7,989 nucleotides of DNA, taken from positions 1 to 7,989 of the forward strand of contig JAUILJ010000336.1 in NCBI GenBank assembly GCA_030433055.1. The letters run 5' to 3'. Below are positions 1 through 6,371 of this stretch, piece by piece. Each line of letters starts with the position of its first letter. Position 1 is the first letter of the stretch. The notes under the pieces were generated by a model. It was given only the letters and a program-made list of their open reading frames with translations, did not search any database and was not told the origin of the DNA. The stretch is from Polyangia bacterium (GTDB lineage Bacteria > Myxococcota_A > Polyangia > Polyangiales > Polyangiaceae). The position numbers and the translations under genes are program-made.

Positions 1-712
1 TCTTGCCCGCGGTGAGGCCTTCCTTCTCCAGGTTCTTCGCCAGCTGCTTGATCGTGCAAGTCGGCATTGCTGGCGCCTCCACGCCCTTCCACTGGTTGGT
101 GGCGTTCCACTTGCGAGAGAAGTCCACGAATGACGAGGAGAACACGTACTTGCGGATGCTGTCCTTGCGTACCGTCTTCGAAGGAGACGACACCTTGCTC
201 GGCGAGACATACATCACCTGGGCGCCTTTCGAGACGTCCACGGTGCCGTCCGGGCGCACTGCCTGGTAGTTCGCTGACCACCAGAAGGCGTCCTTCCGCC
301 ACTTCTTGGCGTTCGCCGCGACACCCGTGATCATCACATCGCCATCGGGGTTGTCCGATGACTTCAGCCCCGCCGCGGAGTAGGTCATCTTGCCCTTGGG
401 CGCGATGAAGCGATTCTTCACCATCCGGAACGCGAAGAAGCCACCACCGATCAGCACCGCGACCAGGACGCCACCGATCGCGCGGAACATGGGAAAGCCC
501 CCTCCGCCCCCGGCCGTGGGCATCGCCATGGGCGCAGCGGTGTTCGGCATCCCGGGCATCCCGCCGGGCGCTCCGCCTTGAGGCGCTGCCCCTTGGGGCA
601 GGTTGTTCTGCGTGTGGCAGGAGGGGCAAATCCCCATGCCTGCTTGTGGACTGATCCAAACGGTCGTGCCGCACTGACGACACGGCACCTGAACGAACCC
701 ATGATTTGCCAT
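1..712 (-). CDS. Zinc-ribbon, single-transmembrane protein of unknown function (C-terminus beyond the left edge)
   Basis: The reading frame stays open to the left edge, giving 237 visible residues from the ATG at 712. An AAGGAG Shine-Dalgarno site at 723-728, ten bases upstream, supports this start. Four cysteines in two CxxC pairs (C11/C14 and C29/C32) form a zinc-ribbon-like N-terminus. A Gly/Pro/Met-rich linker (about 38-75) follows, then a hydrophobic Gly/Val/Phe-rich transmembrane segment (about 78-97) flanked by basic residues. The region from about 98 on is Trp- and Lys-rich with no motif I recognise. Zinc ribbon plus linker plus one membrane span is a common layout in myxobacterial membrane proteins; the ribbon is presumably cytoplasmic and the C-terminal domain outside, but charges on both sides leave the topology open. 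It is divergent from the FGE-like lipoprotein gene. Function unknown; the gene itself is well supported by frame, start and domain layout. Confidence 0.85.
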   Translation of the reverse strand, partial: MANHGFVQVPCRQCGTTVWISPQAGMGICPSCHTQNNLPQGAAPQGGAPGGMPGMPNTAAPMAMPTAGGGGGFPMFRAIGGVLVAVLIGGGFFAFRMVKNRFIAPKGKMTYSAAGLKSSDNPDGDVMITGVAANAKKWRKDAFWWSANYQAVRPDGTVDVSKGAQVMYVSPSKVSSPSKTVRKDSIRKYVFSSSFVDFSRKWNATNQWKGVEAPAMPTCTIKQLAKNLEKEGLTAGK

Positions 713-715
713 CGA

Positions 716-728
716 AAGGAGTCTCCTT
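716..728 (-). promoter_or_regulatory. 13-base perfect dyad containing the ribosome binding site of the zinc-ribbon gene
   Basis: The plus strand reads aaggag-t-ctcctt, a perfect inverted repeat with a one-base centre. On the minus strand its first arm is the AAGGAG Shine-Dalgarno sequence, ten bases before the ATG at 712. In RNA it could fold as a 5-bp stem with a 3-base loop that hides the ribosome binding site; as DNA it could be an operator half-site pair. Either role is inference, and the dyad is short enough to be chance. Confidence 0.35.
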
Positions 729-773
729 GACGTCGCGAGGCCGGTGCGCGGAGTGAGACGCAAGTCGCATCTC

Positions 774-794
774 GGCTCGCATCGAGCGCGAGCC
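774..794. repeat. 7-bp GC-rich inverted repeat
   Basis: The arms ggctcgc (774-780) and gcgagcc (788-794) are perfectly complementary around the 7-base loop atcgagc. It lies in the untranslated region between two divergent gene starts and no T-run follows on either strand, so it is not an obvious terminator. Role unknown. Confidence 0.3.
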
Positions 795-1031
795 ATCCCA
801 CCAAGCCCCGGGATTCGAGCGCCCTGCTCGGCGCCCTGCGACACGCTACACGATGCGACAGGGCCATGATAGACGGACCCAACGCTACCCAGACTTTTCC
901 TGGTGGTTCCATGTGGAGATACCGCGCGGGTTTCCACACTCCTCTGTGTCCCCCAGGAATGGGACCCGTCGAGCAGAGCGTTGCTCTTGGGGGCTTGCGC
1001 GAGGTCCCGCAAGCTTCCCGAGTCCAATCGA

Positions 1032-2150
1032 ATGCGCTTCGGAGTGATGTGTCTATTTTTGGTCGCTTGTGGTTGCTCAAAACCCGAGCGACCGACGGCC
1101 GGGAGTCAGGGGAGTGGGACCGCGCACGGACCGGGCGGTCCCGTGAGTTCGGGCGCACCGTCGGTGTCCGCCTCGGCCTCGCTCCCGACGAGCTCGGCGC
1201 CTGCCGCTGCCGCGAGCTCCGCGCCCAGCGCTGCCGCGAGTGCCACTGCGCCGCCGAGCGCCGGCAAGCCGATCCTGGAGGCCTTGGGCTTTCAGATCAC
1301 CCAGCGCTACGAGCGCAAGCGGTTCACCTGGTTTCAAGTCGAACGCCTGAACTGGCAAGCTTCCTCGGGGAAAGAGCCTCCCCTGCCGCCCTTGCCGCCT
1401 ACCAAGGCAAGAACCGAGGGCTGCCCTCCGGGTATGCTGCGGGTTCGCGGCGAGTTCTTGCTCGATGCCAAGGGCCGAGACGATACCGATGAGGTTCAGC
1501 TGGCCCAGAACAAGGCCTGCAAGACGTGGCGCACCCGGGACCACGGTGTGAATGGGCTGTGCGATGAGTTTGACCGGGACAGTTGGCTAGAGAGCAAGGC
1601 GAAGCTGGAGACCCGCGCGGTCGACGTGTGCATCGATCGCTTCGAGTTCCCCAACAGCTTCGGTGAGTTCCCGCTCGTCGTCACGACCTTCGCGGAGGCG
1701 GAGAGCTACTGCAAGGGTGTGCACAAGCGCCTGTGCGATGAGAACGAGTGGACCCTCGCCTGTGAGGGAGAGGAGGGTATCCCGTATCCGTACGGTTATT
1801 CTCGAGACAAGCAGGCATGCAACATCGACGTCCTCGCCCCTGGTCCTGACAAGGACACGTTCCGGCCTCGCACCACCGCGCATACGGCGCGAGGACTCGA
1901 CTTCGCTTGGCAGGGCAAGCGCTCTGGAGAGTCGCCGCGCTGTGTCAGCCCCTTCGGGGTGTACGACATGACGGGCAATGTGGACGAGTGGACCCGTAGC
2001 GTGCGGCGCTACGGGTATCGGATGATTCTGAAGGGCGGTCACTGGGGCCCCGCCCGTCAGCGCTGTCGTCCGCAGACGCGCGGACACGGGCCGCACTACG
2101 TTCGCTACGATCAAGGCTTCCGTTGCTGCTCCGACCCGGCGCCGAAGTGA
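1032..2150 (+). CDS. Lipoprotein with an FGE/SUMF1-like (formylglycine-generating enzyme superfamily) domain
   Basis: 372 residues. The frame opens further upstream (ATG at 903), but the ATG at 1032 gives MRF plus a hydrophobic stretch ending in Leu-Val-Ala-Cys (C13), a lipobox, so I chose it; its Shine-Dalgarno site is weak. Residues 16-80 are an Ala/Ser/Pro/Thr spacer. The FGE-sulfatase-type domain spans about 131-369, with the family's signatures: CPPGML at 131, RLCDENEW at 233-240, GVYDMTGNVDEW ending at W320, KGGHW at 334-338 and GFRCC at 362-366. True FGE oxidises a sulfatase cysteine and uses a cysteine pair five residues apart; here C345 fits the second, but the first position is Pro340, so formylglycine synthesis is unlikely. 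The fold is widely reused by iron-dependent enzymes and by surface or binding proteins. About twelve cysteines in the exported part suggest disulfides. No sulfatase gene is visible in the window. Confidence 0.9.
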   Translation: MRFGVMCLFLVACGCSKPERPTAGSQGSGTAHGPGGPVSSGAPSVSASASLPTSSAPAAAASSAPSAAASATAPPSAGKPILEALGFQITQRYERKRFTWFQVERLNWQASSGKEPPLPPLPPTKARTEGCPPGMLRVRGEFLLDAKGRDDTDEVQLAQNKACKTWRTRDHGVNGLCDEFDRDSWLESKAKLETRAVDVCIDRFEFPNSFGEFPLVVTTFAEAESYCKGVHKRLCDENEWTLACEGEEGIPYPYGYSRDKQACNIDVLAPGPDKDTFRPRTTAHTARGLDFAWQGKRSGESPRCVSPFGVYDMTGNVDEWTRSVRRYGYRMILKGGHWGPARQRCRPQTRGHGPHYVRYDQGFRCCSDPAPK

Positions 2151-2220
2151 AATCTGAGCAACCTGGGCCTGAGCGCTAGCAAGGAATCGTGCCCGTAGCG
2201 TCTCGACCGCAGGCCTGGCG

Positions 2221-2871
2221 CTAGTGAGCTGCCCGTCGCCGCTCATCCGCCTCCAGTACATCGAGCGGCTTGAGCATGAACCAGGTCCGGGTGTTGCCTT
2301 GGAGGTTGAACACCTCCTCGCGCAGGATGCGGTAGTGGTCCCGCTGGTAGATGGTCATGGCTGCTGGCCGGTCCGTCTCCAGGTACGCATCGACGCCCAG
2401 AGCGATCGCTCGCTGGTTGAAGTCGCGCAGCAACGCTCCCCCCAGTCCAGCACCCTGTGCGCTCGGATCCACGCCCAGCATGAAGAGGTAGCAGTGGGGC
2501 TCGGTGATGTGCCGGGAGCGGAGAAACACGTCAGCGATGATGATGCGGTGCACGTAGTGCAGCCCGGTCTCCAGGACGCCTCGGAGCATCATCCAGCCCG
2601 GGTCACCCTCGGGCGGGAACTGCTTGGGCTCGTAGGCTAGTTGAGCGCCCAGCAGGCGGCCGTCGCGGACGGCGCAGCGTGCGATGGCGCCCACGCGGCA
2701 CGCCTCGACGAAGCGGATGTACAGCCGCTCGAGTACGTCGATCCGTTGCTCGTCGCTGACGTCATCGAAGATCGCCTGCATGCCCGGGTTGGTCGTGAAC
2801 GCACGCGCGAGCACGCGCGCGGCAGTCGCGACCTCAGACGCCTGAATGTCGCGGATTTCCACGCCCCTCAT
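2221..2871 (-). CDS. GNAT-family N-acetyltransferase
   Basis: 216 residues, a usual size for a single-domain GNAT protein, which transfers an acetyl group from acetyl-CoA to an amine. The acetyl-CoA-binding motif A is clear: a strand ending LGVDP (132-136) followed by the pyrophosphate loop Q139-G-A-G-L-G144. The preceding HCYLFMLGV and the later LETDRPAAMTIYQRDHY, matching the family's usual ETxxxxNxxxYxRxGF segment, place it among GNATs acting on small molecules, but the substrate cannot be read from sequence. No signal peptide, so cytoplasmic. The ATG at 2871 has only a weak AGGG upstream, just after a strong hairpin (2886-2912). It lies 42 bases downstream of the unknown lipoprotein gene on the same strand and may be co-transcribed with it. 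It converges on the FGE-like gene, with 70 bases between the two stop codons and no clear terminator there. Confidence 0.9.
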   Translation of the reverse strand: MRGVEIRDIQASEVATAARVLARAFTTNPGMQAIFDDVSDEQRIDVLERLYIRFVEACRVGAIARCAVRDGRLLGAQLAYEPKQFPPEGDPGWMMLRGVLETGLHYVHRIIIADVFLRSRHITEPHCYLFMLGVDPSAQGAGLGGALLRDFNQRAIALGVDAYLETDRPAAMTIYQRDHYRILREEVFNLQGNTRTWFMLKPLDVLEADERRRAAH

Positions 2872-2885
2872 CGGGCAACCCTACA

Positions 2886-2912
2886 CTGGGTGGAACCCTG
2901 GCTTCCACCCAG
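2886..2912 (-). terminator. Perfect 10-bp hairpin between lipoprotein and GNAT genes (terminator or attenuator candidate)
   Basis: The arms ctgggtggaa (2886-2895) and ttccacccag (2903-2912) are exactly complementary around the 7-base loop ccctggc. On the minus strand it begins one base after the stop codon of the lipoprotein gene (2914-2916) and ends 14 bases before the GNAT start. No U-tract follows (TGTAGGGTTG), so it is not a textbook intrinsic terminator; it could stabilise the upstream message, reduce read-through, or limit access to the GNAT start. The structure is seen directly; the function is inference. Confidence 0.5.
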
Positions 2913-2913
2913 A

Positions 2914-3609
2914 TCAGTCAGTGTCGCCGACGCAGCCGCCCCGCAGGCGTACGAAGAGATCGCCCTCTACCCAGCCGTTGCTCGTGGGGCCGATGCCGAT
3001 CGCTCGGGTGATGTTGATCACGGCGTCTCCTCTGTTCTCCTCTTGGACGCGTAGGTCCACGCTGTACTCGGTGTCGAGGAACTGAGGGCCGACGTAAGCC
3101 ACGAGTCGTTCCCAGTGCCCGTCGACACGCTTGAGCTGCTCGAGGTGTACGGCGAAGTCGACTCGGTCTTCCCGCGCCCACGCCTCGATCACCAGCGAGT
3201 TGCCCATGCCATCCGAGCGCCCGATGCGTAGGTACCCGTTGTCGCCGCAGACGTCCTCGCCTTCCTCCTGATCGTAGACGCTGTCGACGGCGACCGAATC
3301 CAGCTGGCCGACGGCGAGGGAGACGAACTCGCCGTCGAGCGGCAGATCAGCCCCGGGCTCGGCCTCGGGTGTGGGGGTGGTTTCCTCATCACCAGTATCC
3401 GCGAAGAAAGGACTGCCGTGGCTAGCATTCGGGGGGACCAGCGTGGAGTCCGGGTCCTGGGTTTCGGGATCGGTCGGATCATCCGGGGTGTCCACCGCAC
3501 CTGCGGGATTGTCGCGGTCGCTCTCCTGAGAGCCTGTCTCCGACCACGGAACGAAGGCACAACCCGAGCTCAGACAACCAACGAGCGCCAAAACTAGACT
3601 CTGTTTCAT
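2914..3609 (-). CDS. Lipoprotein of unknown function with acidic spacer
   Basis: 231 residues. The frame extends to an ATG at 3669, but the ATG at 3609 has an excellent GGAGG ribosome binding site (3616-3620, six-base spacing) and begins a signal peptide (MKQSLVLALVGC...). Two cysteines could be lipidated: C12 (preceded by Leu-Val-Gly, the better lipobox match) or C17 (preceded by Ser-Ser-Gly, giving a more usual signal length). Residues 23-92 are a Asp/Glu/Pro/Thr-rich spacer. Residues about 93-227 form a compact, probably beta-rich domain ending in a Leu-Arg-Gly-Gly-Cys segment; C121 and C226 are its only cysteines and could form a disulfide bracketing the domain. I recognise no family. It is divergent from the SGNH-hydrolase gene and lies upstream of the GNAT gene, separated by a hairpin. 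The domain could be a binding or structural module, but nothing in the sequence shows which. Confidence 0.85.
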   Translation of the reverse strand: MKQSLVLALVGCLSSGCAFVPWSETGSQESDRDNPAGAVDTPDDPTDPETQDPDSTLVPPNASHGSPFFADTGDEETTPTPEAEPGADLPLDGEFVSLAVGQLDSVAVDSVYDQEEGEDVCGDNGYLRIGRSDGMGNSLVIEAWAREDRVDFAVHLEQLKRVDGHWERLVAYVGPQFLDTEYSVDLRVQEENRGDAVINITRAIGIGPTSNGWVEGDLFVRLRGGCVGDTD

Positions 3610-3615
3610 CGCGAT

Positions 3616-3620
3616 CCTCC
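3616..3620 (-). promoter_or_regulatory. Strong ribosome binding site that fixes the start of the unknown lipoprotein
   Basis: The minus strand reads GGAGG, then six bases (ATCGCG), then ATG at 3609. It is the best-spaced Shine-Dalgarno site in the window and decides against the upstream in-frame ATG at 3669, which would put a non-hydrophobic extension before the signal peptide. Confidence 0.8.
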
Positions 3621-3626
3621 GATCGA

Positions 3627-3641
3627 CCTCGAGGCTCGAGG
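3627..3641. promoter_or_regulatory. 15-base odd-centred palindrome, operator candidate
   Basis: cctcgag-g-ctcgagg is a perfect inverted repeat with a one-base centre. It starts 18 bases upstream of the unknown lipoprotein's ATG and so lies within its leader or core promoter. A one-base centre argues for a dyad read by a dimeric DNA-binding protein rather than an RNA hairpin. It shares the half-site TCGAG with the palindrome at 3703-3719, though the spacing differs. Chance is possible in GC-rich DNA. Confidence 0.3.
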
Positions 3642-3702
3642 CAGCAACAGCGCCGGAGACGGCGCTCATGGAGAGCGGGCGCTTTCAGCCCGAAATGACA
3701 TG

Positions 3703-3719
3703 CGTCGAGTGACTCGACG
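3703..3719. promoter_or_regulatory. 17-base odd-centred palindrome, operator candidate
   Basis: cgtcgagt-g-actcgacg is a perfect inverted repeat of 8-base arms around one base. It lies about midway in the 195-base divergent region, 85 bases upstream of the SGNH-hydrolase start and 93 bases upstream of the unknown lipoprotein start, a position from which a regulator could act on both genes. No binding protein can be named from the sequence. Confidence 0.35.
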
Positions 3720-3804
3720 TACCGAGTTGGGGAACGGCGGAGTCGCACGGCCCTTGAGCACTTGCTTGCGTTCCCGCGGCGATCTTTGGCACACACTCGC
3801 GGAC

Positions 3805-5178
3805 ATGAGGCGCTTGCCGACCACCAGTGTGCTCTTGATGACGCTCGTGGGCTGTAACCCCAGCGACCATCAAGATCCCCCGCCTCGGGTGCCCGAGAGC
3901 GCCAGCTCCCACGCCCCAGTCGTGCCTCCCAGCGCGTCGATCGATGGTCCCTTGTCAGCTCCGCCGGCTCCGCGCGGGCCGATTCGTTACCCCTTCGGAG
4001 CCGTCCATTCCCCGATCGTGGCGGGCCAAATTAGCAAGTGGAAAAAGCGCTGGGCGGATCACCCAGAGCTGCGACCGGATCGCTTCATCAAGGTCGGCGA
4101 CTCGGTGACGGCCAGCGGGGACACACTGTACTGCGTCCCTCGCAAGCCAAGCCTCGAGGCGCTCGAGACTCAGCACCCGAAGCTGTTCGCGGTCGCGGAG
4201 TACTTTGGCGCGACCCAGCGCTATGGGGGCTCCTTTGGCCACGAGAGCCAGGCGGCGGTGGTGGGTTGGAGTGCCTGGAACGCGATCGATGGGGTCAAGA
4301 ACCGGCTCTGGCGTGAACAGACGTCGTGGAACGCGCAGCTCGCCTTGGTTCAGTTCGGCACCAACGACATCGAGATCGGAGCGCTGCATCACTTCGCGGA
4401 CAAGCTCTTCGATCTGACCGAACAGTTGGAGCGCGCCGGCACGCTGCCGGTGCTCTACACCATCATGCGTCGTGCGGATCGCGCGAAGGCTGGGCGCGAA
4501 GTGCCGCGCTACAACGCAGTGATCCGCGGGGTAGCGCAGGCGCTCCAGGCGCCGCTCATCGATCTTCACGCGGCGCTCGAGTCGCTGCCCAAGCACGGGC
4601 TCTCGGGGGACGGAATTCACCCTTCGACCTATCAGGGGCCTCGGGGGCGCGATGCGTGTGACTTCTCCCAGCAGGGTCTACAGTTTGGCTACAACCTGCG
4701 CAACTGGCTCACGCTGCAGGAGCTCGCGCGGTTGCGCCGGGCGCAATCTGGAGAGCGTGCGGAGGAGCCCGGCGAACGCTGGCTGGGTGACGGCACCAGC
4801 GAGCGACCGTGGCTGGCGCCGGGCGTCCCGGTCGTGGACTTTCAGTCCCTCGGCGCGGCGCTCGCGAAGTCGCCTTGTGACTCAGGGCCAGCTCGAGGAG
4901 TGAGCTATCGAGTGAAGATCGAGCGCGGCGGGCGCTACCGCCTGCTGGGCTTCGATCGGGGCCTCGAGAGTGACATCTCCGTGGTCGATGAGTCCAAGCC
5001 CGATGCCTGTGTCGGCCACGATCCGCGCAAGCTGGTCGTCAACCTGGAGGCTGGCAGTTACCGCGTGGAGCTGCGGCGCACCTCACCCAAACCCAAGAAG
5101 AAGCAGGCAAGCGCCGCTGATGAGCGGCCGAAGCCACTCCACGTGGGGGCCCTGCTCGTCGTTTTGCCAGATGCTTGA
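3805..5178 (+). CDS. SGNH/GDSL-hydrolase-family lipoprotein (predicted esterase)
   Basis: 457 residues. I start at the ATG at 3805 because it begins a signal peptide ending in Leu-Val-Gly-Cys (C17), a good lipobox; the in-frame ATG at 3700 would add a charged extension. No strong Shine-Dalgarno site is visible. Residues 18-60 are a Pro/Ser/Ala spacer. The SGNH blocks are all present: VGDSVT with the nucleophile S100, FGTND with oxyanion N187, and DGIHP with D269 and H272 completing the predicted triad. SGNH enzymes cleave ester bonds of lipids or of acetylated sugars, among others; the substrate cannot be told here. Residues about 325-457 form a second region with a SYRVKIERGGRYRLLGF-like strand pattern and a later AGSYRVELRR strand, resembling small beta-sandwich accessory domains (pre-peptidase-C-like), an inference. 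It leads a tightly spaced co-directional four-gene group. Confidence 0.92.
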   Translation: MRRLPTTSVLLMTLVGCNPSDHQDPPPRVPESASSHAPVVPPSASIDGPLSAPPAPRGPIRYPFGAVHSPIVAGQISKWKKRWADHPELRPDRFIKVGDSVTASGDTLYCVPRKPSLEALETQHPKLFAVAEYFGATQRYGGSFGHESQAAVVGWSAWNAIDGVKNRLWREQTSWNAQLALVQFGTNDIEIGALHHFADKLFDLTEQLERAGTLPVLYTIMRRADRAKAGREVPRYNAVIRGVAQALQAPLIDLHAALESLPKHGLSGDGIHPSTYQGPRGRDACDFSQQGLQFGYNLRNWLTLQELARLRRAQSGERAEEPGERWLGDGTSERPWLAPGVPVVDFQSLGAALAKSPCDSGPARGVSYRVKIERGGRYRLLGFDRGLESDISVVDESKPDACVGHDPRKLVVNLEAGSYRVELRRTSPKPKKKQASAADERPKPLHVGALLVVLPDA

Positions 5179-5206
5179 GTCGACGTGATAACGTGCATGG
5201 CTACCC

Positions 5207-6337
5207 ATGGCTGAGCCTGCTCTTCGCATCTACTTGATCCCGGGAATGTTTGGCTTCGGGACGCTGGCTGGCTTCGACTACTTCGTCCACATGCGGCGGG
5301 AGCTCACCGAGCGCTACCGCGCCTGTGGCAAGGAGGTGGTGATCGAGGTGGTGCCGACGCCGCCGACATCCTCAATTCGGTACCGTGCGGCAATGCTTGC
5401 GGAGCAAGTCAGCGCGCATGCCACGGACGGCCTGCCGATTCACCTGATCGGTCACTCCACCGGTGGCCTGGATGCGCGACTTGTGCTGTCGCCGACCACG
5501 AACTTGCCGGTGCGCGACGACCAGCTCGAGTGGACCCACCGCGTGAAGTCTCTGGTCTCGCTGAACACACCCCACTACGGCACCCCCCTGGCCGGCTACT
5601 TCGCGACCGTGTCAGGCACCCGTGTGCTGTACGCCTTGAGCCTGTTCACGGTCGTATCTCTTTCCGTCGGGGAACCGAGCCTTGCGATCTTCTCCAAGCT
5701 GTTGGCCGCGCTGGGCGGCGTCGACTCATTGCTCGGCGGCGACTCCCGGCTGATCGGGCGGGCGACGGAGATGGTGCTGCGCTACGTGGACAGAGGCGGG
5801 CGCGGGGAAATTCGGGAGTTCTTGTCGAAGGTGCGCCAGGACCAGGGTGGAGTGATCCAGCTGATGCCGGAGGCGCTCGATCTGTTCAACGCCGCAACCG
5901 AGGACAACGATCAGGTGCGCTACGGTTGCATCGCCGCCGCCGCGCCTCCTCCCGCTTCACTCAAGATCGCGAAGCGAGTTCGCTCCCCTTACGCGGCGCT
6001 CACCGCGGGTGTGTACAGCACGCTCTACACCTTCGCTTCTCAAGCTCACAAGCGCTACCCCTACGCAGTGCCGAGCGCAGACGAGAAGCAACGCATCGCC
6101 AGCGGAGTACGCAGCGAGGTCGATGATCGGAGCAACGACGGTGTAGTGCCGACGCTCTCGATGCTGTGGGGCGAGCTGTTGTGGGTGGGGGAAGGTGACC
6201 ATCTGGACATGCTGGGGCACTTCCACGACGACCAGCCCGGGAGTTTGCACACGGATTGGATGACCTCCGGCGCCCACTTCGGCTCCGATCGTTTCGCGGA
6301 AATACTCGACAAAATCGTCGAGTTCCAAGAGCGCTAG
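5207..6337 (+). CDS. Alpha/beta-hydrolase, triacylglycerol-lipase-like
   Basis: 376 residues; a stop codon at 5189-5191 leaves the ATG at 5207 as the first usable start, with no good Shine-Dalgarno site. The N-terminus IYLIPGMFGF (8-17) matches the first strand and oxyanion-hole loop of lipases. The nucleophile elbow is GHSTGG (82-87, Ser84). SNDGVVP (309-315) carries the likely acid Asp311, and GDHLDM (330-335) the likely His332, as in bacterial lipases. The segment about 137-220 is less typical and may form a lid. Secreted lipases normally have a Sec signal peptide; none is visible here, and no lipase-specific foldase gene is in the window, so it may act in the cytoplasm, leave by another route, or be an esterase on small or polymer substrates. 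It begins 28 bases after the SGNH gene and is probably co-transcribed with it. Confidence 0.9.
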   Translation: MAEPALRIYLIPGMFGFGTLAGFDYFVHMRRELTERYRACGKEVVIEVVPTPPTSSIRYRAAMLAEQVSAHATDGLPIHLIGHSTGGLDARLVLSPTTNLPVRDDQLEWTHRVKSLVSLNTPHYGTPLAGYFATVSGTRVLYALSLFTVVSLSVGEPSLAIFSKLLAALGGVDSLLGGDSRLIGRATEMVLRYVDRGGRGEIREFLSKVRQDQGGVIQLMPEALDLFNAATEDNDQVRYGCIAAAAPPPASLKIAKRVRSPYAALTAGVYSTLYTFASQAHKRYPYAVPSADEKQRIASGVRSEVDDRSNDGVVPTLSMLWGELLWVGEGDHLDMLGHFHDDQPGSLHTDWMTSGAHFGSDRFAEILDKIVEFQER

Positions 6338-6371
6338 AGACATCCTGAGGCAACCATTCCACCATCACCCC

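Larger units (their letters stand above)
713..1031. other. Divergent intergenic region between the zinc-ribbon and FGE-like lipoprotein genes
   Basis: These 319 bases separate two divergently transcribed genes and should hold both promoters, but I cannot point to convincing -35/-10 boxes. Visible structure is a 13-base dyad at the leftward gene's ribosome binding site (716-728), a 7-bp inverted repeat with a 7-base loop (774-780 with 788-794), and a 12-base-period direct repeat of gcgccctgc (819-827 and 831-839). Open frames here are non-coding in appearance: they overlap flanking genes and show no start signal or recognisable domain. Confidence 0.6.

Noticed and set aside
774..794. Intrinsic terminator in the first intergenic region
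   Set aside because: No gene ends there and no T-tract follows on either strand; kept only as an inverted repeat.
903..1031. N-terminal extension of the FGE-like protein from the ATG at 903
   Set aside because: The extension contains a chance LLLGAC sequence but no proper signal-peptide layout, while the ATG at 1032 gives a direct lipoprotein signal.
451..1158. Minus-strand open frame of 235 codons spanning the first intergenic region
   Set aside because: It overlaps two better genes in other frames, has no hydrophobic or domain pattern and no ribosome binding site; it is a GC-rich shadow.
1032..2150. Genuine formylglycine-generating enzyme (sulfatase activator)
   Set aside because: One cysteine of the catalytic pair is replaced by Pro340 and no sulfatase gene is in the window.
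2151..2220. Terminator between the convergent FGE-like and GNAT genes
   Set aside because: I see only an imperfect 14/13-base direct repeat (2166-2179 and 2212-2224) and 5-6 bp stems with long loops and no T-run; not enough to annotate.
3700..3804. Upstream start of the SGNH hydrolase at 3700
   Set aside because: It would place a charged 35-residue stretch before the signal peptide and overlap the 17-base palindrome; the ATG at 3805 begins the lipoprotein signal.
5197..5214. Mini-ORF ATG at 5197 (MATHG-stop) overlapping the lipase start
   Set aside because: It results from a short direct repeat of atggct and has no ribosome binding site; too weak to call a regulatory leader.
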